Position numbers and translations under genes: made by a program. The notes under the pieces were generated by a model. That model did not search any database and was not told the origin of the DNA. It saw nothing but the letters and a program-made list of their open reading frames with translations. 5,581 bases of DNA, from the NCBI GenBank assembly GCA_030655715.1, contig JAUSPR010000117.1:1-5581 (forward strand), in the 5' to 3' direction. Shown in pieces: positions 1-4,613 of this stretch; position 1 is the stretch's first letter, and every line of letters begins with the position of its first letter. Origin of the DNA: Thermoplasmata archaeon. Lineage in GTDB: Archaea > Thermoplasmatota > Thermoplasmata > SG8-5.

Positions 1-904
<904 letters not shown>

Positions 905-915
<11 letters not shown>

Positions 916-1010
916 ACGTAATATACCAATCATACAGGATATGTAGGAGGAAAAGGATTGCGTTGAGATATGTTCTTCGGAACGTGACGAAATGCAATAC
1001 GATCACCTCC
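905..1010 (+). repeat. Direct repeat of the 16S terminal decamer GATCACCTCC
   Basis: The decamer GATCACCTCC occurs at the 16S 3' end (905-914) and again exactly at 1001-1010, with start points 96 nt apart. Both copies are followed by a purine-rich complement: GTAGGAGG at 943-950 for the first, and GGG-AA-GGAG at 1019-1027 for the second. Each anti-SD-like segment can therefore fold into its own hairpin. The second copy is outside mature 16S. It may be a partial duplication of the rRNA tail or a coincidental anti-SD mimic. Confidence 0.6.
910..950 (+). promoter_or_regulatory. Pre-16S hairpin sequestering the anti-Shine-Dalgarno
   Basis: The last bases of the 16S, CCTCCTAC (910-917), are perfectly complementary to GTAGGAGG (943-950) just downstream. 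Inside this 8-bp stem there is a 3-nt bulge (918-920), then ATAT (921-924) pairing with ATAT (939-942) and, past a bulged A, CC with GG (926-927/937-938) over a 9-nt loop. In the precursor this would hide the anti-SD until the trailer is cut off. The pairing is seen directly; a role in maturation or in blocking premature initiation is inferred. Archaeal 16S is usually excised through a leader/trailer bulge-helix-bulge stem, and the leader is outside the window, so competition with that stem cannot be judged. Confidence 0.6.
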
Positions 1011-1241
1011 CCAGAAATGGGAAGGAGAACCTCCATCACAAGTCTTGTGTGATAAACGGGTCACTGGTTGAACGCCTTCGGGCGAGATACCAGTTTCCCC
1101 CTATACCTATTACGTCTACAAACGTGTCAATTGCGACACGATGTGTCCTTCGGGACGCATCTGGTTACAAACGATGCGTGGTGTCTTACGGACACCGAAA
1201 ATGTGTGCACAACAAATCCTGAGTTATAAACGGTGATCAGG
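957..1241 (+). ncRNA. 16S trailer hairpin array (or small structured RNA), family unknown
   Basis: No protein gene is supported here; the stretch is a near-continuous row of stem-loops. Stems seen are: 957-964/991-998 (8 bp) enclosing GTTC-TTCG-GAAC at 972-983, with G.A/A.G mismatches between; 1007-1012/1020-1027 with an AA bulge; ATCACA/TGTGAT at 1035-1040/1048-1053; ACTGGT/ACCAGT at 1063-1068/1089-1094 enclosing CGCC-TTCG-GGCG (1073-1084) across a symmetric TGAA/AGAT loop; CGTGTC/GACACG at 1123-1128/1135-1140; ATGTGTCC-TTCG-GGACGCAT at 1141-1160; GGTGTC/GACACC at 1180-1185/1191-1196; CCTGA/TCAGG at 1218-1222/1237-1241. Three carry UUCG tetraloops, typical of genuine RNA folds. I found no tRNA, 5S, SRP or RNase P signatures. 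It may simply be the processed 16S trailer or an independent RNA. Confidence 0.5.
1051..1232 (+). repeat. Four dispersed copies of a TAYAAACG-like motif between hairpins
   Basis: TACAAACG occurs exactly at 1117-1124 and 1166-1173. Near copies are GATAAACG at 1051-1058 and TATAAACG at 1225-1232. The start-to-start spacings are 66, 49 and 59 nt. Copies one and three directly follow or abut hairpins of the array, copy two runs into the 1123-1140 stem, and copy four lies in the loop of the 1218-1241 stem. Copies one and four share a longer similarity (GT-N-ATAAACGG followed by a TCA-containing segment). The regular interleaving suggests a repeated structural unit. The TATAAA in copy four could also be a chance TATA-like string. 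Confidence 0.45.
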
Positions 1242-1260
1242 CACTAATTGTCATCGAACG

Positions 1261-1283
1261 TATTTATCATTTTTTGATGAATA
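1261..1283 (+). terminator. Possible end of the 16S/trailer transcript (AT hairpin with T-run)
   Basis: TATTTATCA (1261-1269) pairs with TGATGAATA (1275-1283) through nine base pairs, one of them U.G, over a T-only loop. A run of six T spans 1270-1275. Archaeal transcription often stops at T-runs without a strong GC hairpin, so this is a plausible stop for the upstream RNA. There is no experimental support, and it could equally be another structural element. Confidence 0.35.
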
Positions 1284-1394
1284 GCGCGAGCGCTGGAGAT
1301 TTTTATCAGCATCCGAAGCCTGATGGACATTCGGAGAGAGGTGTCAGAATTGCGCCAACCAAAAGACGCGGCTTGAATGATGGCCAACCCCATC
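1284..1394. other. Intergenic stretch, no gene recognised
   Basis: Small stem-loops are visible: AGCG/CGCT at 1283-1286/1291-1294, TCCGAA/TTCGGA at 1312-1317/1330-1335 and ATGATGG/CCATCAT at 1377-1383/1390-1396. TTTTTATC at 1299-1306 resembles a weak archaeal TATA box that could serve a + strand RNA starting some 25 nt later; this is inference only. A - strand reading frame across 1244-1501 has no Shine-Dalgarno and no recognisable family, so I do not call it a gene. Confidence 0.3.
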
Positions 1395-1442
1395 ATGCCT
1401 CGCCTGGATAAGATTGTTTTGATAGCTTGAGGGCGGGGTTTG

Positions 1443-1471
1443 TTCAATCGAATTTGAGAAATTCGATTGAA
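1443..1471. repeat. Perfect 13-bp inverted repeat with 3-nt spacer
   Basis: TTCAATCGAATTT (1443-1455) and AAATTCGATTGAA (1459-1471) are exact inverse complements around GAG. The stem extends outward with wobble and Watson-Crick pairs to about 1437/1477. It is the longest uninterrupted local palindrome I noticed in the window. In RNA it would be an AU-rich rod; in DNA it could be a binding site. It sits inside the candidate RNA, which favours the RNA reading. Confidence 0.75.
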
Positions 1472-1701
1472 TTGACCGTCCATTCTGGAAACACGAGGCA
1501 TTCTATCTGCTTACTGGGAAGCCCCGTCTGAGCGCAGCGAAGGGCGGGGAGGTTAACAGCACCCGGCCAACCAGACAATCTCGCAACAGACGCCACCCTT
1601 GGGTTTTTGCATCCCGATCTCCAGGACTTGGTTTAGACGGTTGGCCAGGTGCCCTAGCCCCTGAGCCGCATATTATGCTGATTTAGACCCCTCCCCGCGA
1701 G

Positions 1702-1712
1702 TTTTTCTTTTT
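1702..1712 (+). terminator. T-rich terminator TTTTTCTTTTT
   Basis: A T5-C-T5 tract begins four bases after the GC-rich helix closing at 1698, and another T5 follows at 1719-1723. This is the form expected for archaeal RNA polymerase termination on the + strand and supports a + strand RNA ending near 1712. Strand and use are inferred from sequence only. Confidence 0.5.
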
Positions 1713-1741
1713 GTAAGATTTTTGTGCTGGCTCACCGTCGC

Positions 1742-1770
1742 CAAAAAGAAAAATTCATCAATAGAAAAAG
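1742..1770 (-). terminator. T-rich tract, possible terminator of the peptidase-larE-larB transcript
   Basis: Read on the - strand, 1770 to 1742 contains three runs of five T (GCTTTTTC, then ATTTTTC, then CTTTTTGG). It lies about 280 nt downstream of the larB stop, in the loop of the 1729-1736/1775-1782 inverted repeat. It is the clearest T-rich signal on that strand beyond larB, but the distance is long and an earlier stop is possible. Confidence 0.35.
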
Positions 1771-1995
1771 CTCTGGTGAGCCTGCTCGAAAATCTAATCT
1801 GGTTGGCTGGGTGTTGGGTTTCATGTCCTTCGCCATAGTATCATCCGTTCCAAATGTCCCAAAGGACTTTGGATGCCGATTAAAACAGGCGAGGTTTCTG
1901 AGAGGATGAGAAACGGAATCGGTCACATAGCCAGATTCAATTAATCTGGCCCACAACCCCGGCCTCACAACCGGGGCATGATGGCAGAGGTCGGT

Positions 1996-2026
1996 GCCTG
2001 GTAAAGTTTTTGGTCAGGCCCTTTTT
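1996..2026 (+). terminator. Hairpin plus T5, likely + strand terminator facing larB
   Basis: GCCTG (1996-2000) pairs with CAGGC (2015-2019), and CCTTTTT follows directly (2020-2026). A further T5 lies in the loop (2007-2011). It precedes the convergent larB stop by about 25 nt, so it would protect larB from antisense transcription. The stem is only five base pairs, so this is a tentative call. Confidence 0.4.
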
Positions 2027-2049
2027 CAGACGATTTCAGCCCTGTCCCC

Positions 2050-2712
2050 TCAAACAGACCCGTACGTCTTCATCGCCCGATAAACCGCGCATGCCGCCCC
2101 AAACCCATTATCGATGTTGACCACCGAAATACCTGGCACGCAGCTGTTCAGCATGCCCAGCAATGCCGATAAACCTTCGAAATTGCTGCCGTAACCGACT
2201 GACGTGGGCACGGCGATGACTGGCTGCTTCACCTGGGTGGCTATGTGGCTGGGCAGCGCGCCCTCCATGCCTGCTATCACTATCACGCCCATGCCTGGGT
2301 CAGCGTTCAGCATCTCAACGATGCTTGTGGACCTGTGGAGGCCTGCAACGCCCTTGTCATAGGCGCGGACTGGCTCAATTCCAAAATATTCCAGAGTGCT
2401 GGCTGCTTCCTCGGCAATTGGTATGTCGGAAGTTCCCGCGGTGACTATCGTGCATCTGCCGACATCATGGTCCCATGGACCGCCGATTATGGCTGTGCCG
2501 CCTTGGGTGTTCATAATGGCTTCCTTGAATTCAGATTTTATGTGCCTGACCTGGGCCTCTGTAAGTTTTGTTACTATCACAGAGTGATGCTCCAGAAGCT
2601 TGGTCACGGCCTTCACAAGATTCTCATCTGATTTGTTGATGGCTAGAACTGCTTCTGGTATGCCGTTCCTCTTGCCTCTCTGGTGGTCCGCATGTACCGG
2701 TTCACTTGCCAT
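2050..2712 (-). CDS. larB: LarB, NaAD carboxylase/hydrolase of nickel-pincer cofactor synthesis
   Basis: LarB carboxylates the pyridinium ring of nicotinic acid adenine dinucleotide and cleaves the phosphoanhydride, giving P2CMN and AMP, the first step to the NPN cofactor. It is cytoplasmic. Numbered from the chosen start (220 aa), the sequence shows the N-terminal ADHQRGKRNGIPE motif (8-20), then a PurE-like domain with TAGTSDIPIAEEA (91-103), GVAGLHR (121-127), AGMEGALPS (147-155), PTSVGYGSNF (169-178), NSCVPG (189-194) and NIDNGFGAA (199-207). Cys191 in NSCVPG matches the cysteine (Cys221 in L. plantarum) known to attack the nicotinate ring. The start at 2712 is preferred because AGGAG lies 8 nt upstream; an in-frame ATG at 2742 lacks an SD and would add 10 residues. 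The gene overlaps the larE stop by 11 nt, so coupled translation is likely. The usual ~30-residue N-terminal extension of bacterial LarB is missing. Confidence 0.95.
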   Translation of the reverse strand: MASEPVHADHQRGKRNGIPEAVLAINKSDENLVKAVTKLLEHHSVIVTKLTEAQVRHIKSEFKEAIMNTQGGTAIIGGPWDHDVGRCTIVTAGTSDIPIAEEAASTLEYFGIEPVRAYDKGVAGLHRSTSIVEMLNADPGMGVIVIAGMEGALPSHIATQVKQPVIAVPTSVGYGSNFEGLSALLGMLNSCVPGISVVNIDNGFGAACAVYRAMKTYGSV

Positions 2713-3520
2713 AATTCTTTCTCCTGAGGCCTGCCGGAACATATCCGGTCAGGTCTATCTCGACGCTCTCCCAACCGAGCGATTTTATCTCTAGTTCCAG
2801 GACTTTCAACATAGCGCGGTTCTCTGGGGTATTTTCGGCCTGGCCCAGCTCAAGTCTTGTGCCTTGGCCTTCAACCCTGGCACGAATCATCCTGATACCT
2901 TTCGAGCGTATAAATTGCTCGGTTTTATCCACTCTTTTAAGGACAGCATCCTCGATGGGAGTTCCAAACGGAACCCTGGAAGATAAACAAGCGGATTGCG
3001 GCCTTTCCCAGGCCTCAAGGTCCATGGCCCTAGCAAGCTCGCGTATGTCGTCCTTGGTGAGGCTTGCATCCATTAGGGGTGAGATTATGCCCAGTTCCCT
3101 GGCTGCTTTTGAGCCCGGTCTATCATCCAAGGAATCGGACGCGTTCTCGCCGTCCAAAATAGCCGATAAATTCTCCTTTTGCCTGAGCGCCTCCAGTTTC
3201 TGGAAAAGGCATTGCTTACAAATGTAGCATCTATCTCTGGAATTATTCCGAACGTCGACGTGAATTTCGGATTTTATTATTATCAATTTCAGATCATGCT
3301 GGCTGGCAATTTTCTTGGCTGATTCCAGGTCCCCTGAAGGCGTGGAAGCGTCATCTATGATCGCACAAACAACCCGATCAGGTACATATTTGCTGGCCAT
3401 GATTCCCAGGTATGTGCTGTCCAGGCCGCCAGAAAATGCAATGAGGCAACTTGGCATGGCCCGGAGGGCATCGATGAGGTTCTGTTCCTTGGCTGATTTT
3501 GTGTCAGTCATTGTATGCAT
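2702..3520 (-). CDS. larE: LarE, ATP-dependent sulfur transferase of nickel-pincer cofactor synthesis
   Basis: LarE adenylates the carboxylates of P2CMN and replaces them with thiocarboxylates to give P2TMN. The 272-aa product has the N-type ATP pyrophosphatase P-loop FSGGLDST (29-36), ILDGENASD (121-129) and ERPQSACLSSRVPFGTPIE (172-190), a LarE hallmark. Cys178 in SACLSSR corresponds to the sacrificial sulfur donor Cys176 of L. plantarum LarE. There is also RCYICKQCLF (97-106) with Cys98, Cys101 and Cys104. Extra cysteines of this kind are typical of LarE forms proposed or shown to hold an iron-sulfur cluster that supplies sulfur without sacrificing the enzyme; applying this here is inference. 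The start at 3520 lies 4 nt after the peptidase stop. A second ATG at 3511 is possible, neither has an ideal SD, and translation is probably coupled. A generic PP-loop ATPase is the fallback identity but is much less likely beside larB. Confidence 0.94.
   Translation of the reverse strand: MHTMTDTKSAKEQNLIDALRAMPSCLIAFSGGLDSTYLGIMASKYVPDRVVCAIIDDASTPSGDLESAKKIASQHDLKLIIIKSEIHVDVRNNSRDRCYICKQCLFQKLEALRQKENLSAILDGENASDSLDDRPGSKAARELGIISPLMDASLTKDDIRELARAMDLEAWERPQSACLSSRVPFGTPIEDAVLKRVDKTEQFIRSKGIRMIRARVEGQGTRLELGQAENTPENRAMLKVLELEIKSLGWESVEIDLTGYVPAGLRRKNYGK
2721..2725 (-). promoter_or_regulatory. Shine-Dalgarno AGGAG deciding the larB start
   Basis: On the - strand AGGAG sits 8 nt before the ATG at 2712 and is complementary to the CCTCCT tail of the 16S in this window. 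It lies inside the 3' end of larE and favours 2712 over the upstream ATG at 2742. Confidence 0.8.
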
Positions 3521-3524
3521 TGCC

Positions 3525-4553
3525 CTATTTCTGAATGTCCTTGGCTGTTGCGGTCAGGAGCTTGATGAGATTGGCCAGATCTTCCATGTGGACGATTTCT
3601 GTTGAGCTGTGCGTGTACCTCATCGGGATGCCAATCGGCATGGTTATCGCGCCGGAGGTTTGGATTATTGCACCGTCCGTGCTTCCGCCCGTAACGCCGA
3701 ACTGGAGCGGTATCTTTTCCTTCTTGGCCACGGCCTCAATTCGCTTTCTGAACTTGGGACTGGCTATCATCCTGACATCAACCATTCTTAGCACCGGTCC
3801 TTTCCCGAGGAACACTGGCTGATAGAACTTCTCCAGGCCCGGGCAGTCCGTGGTGGAATATGTGTCAAGTGCAATTACATAATCGAAATTCATGGTATTG
3901 GCTATGACATTCGCGCCCCTGAGACCTATCTCTTCCTGCACTGTCCAGATTAAACTTACTTTTCCATTGAACTTGGTGTTTTTCAAATTGTCGAAAACCT
4001 TCAGAAGTGCGGTGACGCCGACCCTGTTGTCCAGTGCACGGGAGCAGACCATTTTCTTGTTGACAGTGAAGAACTCTTTCTTTATCACCACAGGGTCAAG
4101 GAACTTCACGCCGAGCACTTCGGCCTCTTTCCTCGAACGGGTGCCGATGTCAATGACCAGCTTGTCCCAGGTTATGACGTCCTTAGCGTCCCTTCCCACG
4201 CTCAGATGTGGAGCATTGTAACCGATTGCGCCTCTGACAATGCCCTTGGCAGTGTGGACCTCGACCGGCCGCGCTGCCAACATCTGGTCGTAAATCCCGC
4301 CGATGACCTTGAACTTGATATTGCCGTCATCCAGGATGTTGGAGACAATGAGGCCAACTTCATCCATGTGTGCGACAATTGCCAGCGATGGGCCTTTTCC
4401 CGTACCCAGGTCCAGGATGAGGTTGCCCATGGCATCCTCTCTCATTGGCTTTCCAATGTACTTTCTGATATAATTTCTGACTTCGTCCTCGTAACCGGAA
4501 ACGCCCGGTAACATGACCACTTCTTTCAATTCGTCTTCCAATTTTTTTGGCAT
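3525..4553 (-). CDS. M42-family metallo-aminopeptidase (TET/FrvX-like)
   Basis: Cytosolic di-metal aminopeptidases of family M42 trim short peptides and often assemble into tetrahedral dodecamers. The 342-aa product has full family length and all expected metal and catalytic sites: AHMDEVG (His62, Asp64), RALDNRVG (Asp175 bridging), TVQEEIGLRGA (catalytic Glu207, metal Glu208), IALDT (Asp229) and RYTHSSTEIVH (His315). The M42 insert domain lies roughly between residues 68 and 165. There is no signal peptide or membrane segment. The start at 4553 is supported by GGGAG 8 nt upstream. It is the first gene of the operon and is followed 4 nt later by larE. Specificity (Leu, Glu, Lys or other; or endoglucanase-annotated homologues) cannot be read from sequence. 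A functional link to NPN cofactor synthesis is not established and may be only co-transcription. Confidence 0.94.
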   Translation of the reverse strand: MPKKLEDELKEVVMLPGVSGYEDEVRNYIRKYIGKPMREDAMGNLILDLGTGKGPSLAIVAHMDEVGLIVSNILDDGNIKFKVIGGIYDQMLAARPVEVHTAKGIVRGAIGYNAPHLSVGRDAKDVITWDKLVIDIGTRSRKEAEVLGVKFLDPVVIKKEFFTVNKKMVCSRALDNRVGVTALLKVFDNLKNTKFNGKVSLIWTVQEEIGLRGANVIANTMNFDYVIALDTYSTTDCPGLEKFYQPVFLGKGPVLRMVDVRMIASPKFRKRIEAVAKKEKIPLQFGVTGGSTDGAIIQTSGAITMPIGIPMRYTHSSTEIVHMEDLANLIKLLTATAKDIQK

Positions 4554-4561
4554 AGCATAAT

Positions 4562-4566
4562 CTCCC
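4562..4566 (-). promoter_or_regulatory. Shine-Dalgarno GGGAG of the M42 peptidase gene
   Basis: On the - strand GGGAG (within AAAGGGAGA) lies 8 nt before the ATG at 4553. An ATG at 4558 lies between the SD and the start, is out of frame and is too close to the SD, so 4553 is preferred. Confidence 0.75.
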
Positions 4567-4588
4567 TTTCGGTGGTATATCAGTTTGA

Positions 4589-4598
4589 TAATATTTAA
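4589..4598 (-). promoter_or_regulatory. TATA-like box upstream of the peptidase-larE-larB operon
   Basis: The 60-nt gap between the gcvT stop and the peptidase start contains TTAAATATTA on the - strand. With the usual ~25-nt spacing, transcription would begin near 4569, just upstream of the SD at 4562-4566, giving a leader of about 16 nt. The fit suggests a separate promoter for the three-gene operon, although read-through from gcvT is possible because no clear terminator lies in the gap. Confidence 0.5.
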
Positions 4599-4613
4599 CC
4601 TATGACCAATCGA

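Larger units (their letters stand above)
1395..1712 (+). ncRNA. Candidate structured non-coding RNA, family unknown
   Basis: Several long-range perfect helices suggest a folded RNA. ATGCCTCG (1395-1402) pairs with CGAGGCAT (1494-1501). GCGGGGAGG (1544-1552) pairs with CCTCCCCGC (1690-1698). GCACC-C-GGCCAACC (1559-1572) pairs with GGTTGGCC-A-GGTGC (1639-1652), 13 bp plus one mismatch. A local rod (1437-1477) contains a perfect 13-bp stem. The 1544/1690 helix closes a junction holding the 1559/1652 arm and the GCATA/TATGC palindrome at 1668-1678. A T5-C-T5 tract at 1702-1712 comes four bases after the closing helix, which favours + strand transcription. I looked for GGAAAGUC-type RNase P, GGAA/AGCAG-type SRP, 5S and tRNA T-loop motifs and found none. 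The 5' end is uncertain and may lie anywhere between about 1300 and 1540. Confidence 0.45.
1729..2026 (+). ncRNA. Second structured block, possible ncRNA or convergent terminator zone
   Basis: No protein gene is convincing here; short frames on both strands lack SD sites and family resemblance. Stems seen are: GGCTCACC/GGTGAGCC at 1729-1736/1775-1782; CCAAA-T-GTCC/GGAC-TTTGG at 1850-1859/1864-1872; GCCGATT/AATCGGT at 1875-1881/1917-1923 enclosing GTTTCT/AGAAAC at 1894-1899/1909-1914; GCCAGATT/AATCTGGC at 1930-1937/1943-1950; CCCCGG/CCGGGG at 1957-1962/1971-1976; GCCTG/CAGGC at 1996-2000/2015-2019. The inner loop at 1898-1909 reads CTGA-GAG-GATGA, which resembles box D and box C of a kink-turn with one C-box mismatch. 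Whether this is one RNA, part of the upstream RNA, or the 3' UTR of the larB transcript from the other strand cannot be settled from sequence. Confidence 0.3.

Noticed and set aside
945..960. AGGAGG at 945-950 as a ribosome binding site for a small gene
   Set aside because: The only nearby start (TTG at 958) meets a stop two codons later. The motif is better explained as the partner of the 16S anti-SD.
992..1222. 76-aa reading frame on the + strand in the 16S trailer
   Set aside because: It runs straight through UUCG hairpins and repeats, has no Shine-Dalgarno site at a proper distance and resembles no protein family. RNA structure explains the sequence better.
1244..1501. 85-aa reading frame on the - strand, possibly a transposase remnant
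   Set aside because: There is no SD before the ATG, no recognisable motif, and its first codons form one arm of the 1395-1402/1494-1501 helix. Calling a degraded transposase would be guesswork.
1732..1968. 78-aa GTG-start frame on the - strand and an overlapping 61-aa + strand frame
   Set aside because: No SD, no family resemblance, and both cross several perfect hairpins and T-rich tracts.
1284..2030. RNase P RNA, SRP RNA, 5S rRNA or tRNA
   Set aside because: Length and folding are suggestive, but I found no GGAAAGUC-type RNase P core, no GGAA with AGCAG SRP domain, no 5S CCCAUCCCGAAC-type loop and no tRNA T-loop on either strand. The GCGGGGA/TCCCCGC ends look like a tRNA acceptor stem, but no T-arm fits beside them.
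916..2049. CRISPR array or insertion sequence
   Set aside because: The repeats are short (7-10 nt), irregularly spaced and tied to hairpins; there are no constant repeat/spacer lengths, no terminal inverted repeats with a transposase and no target-site duplication.
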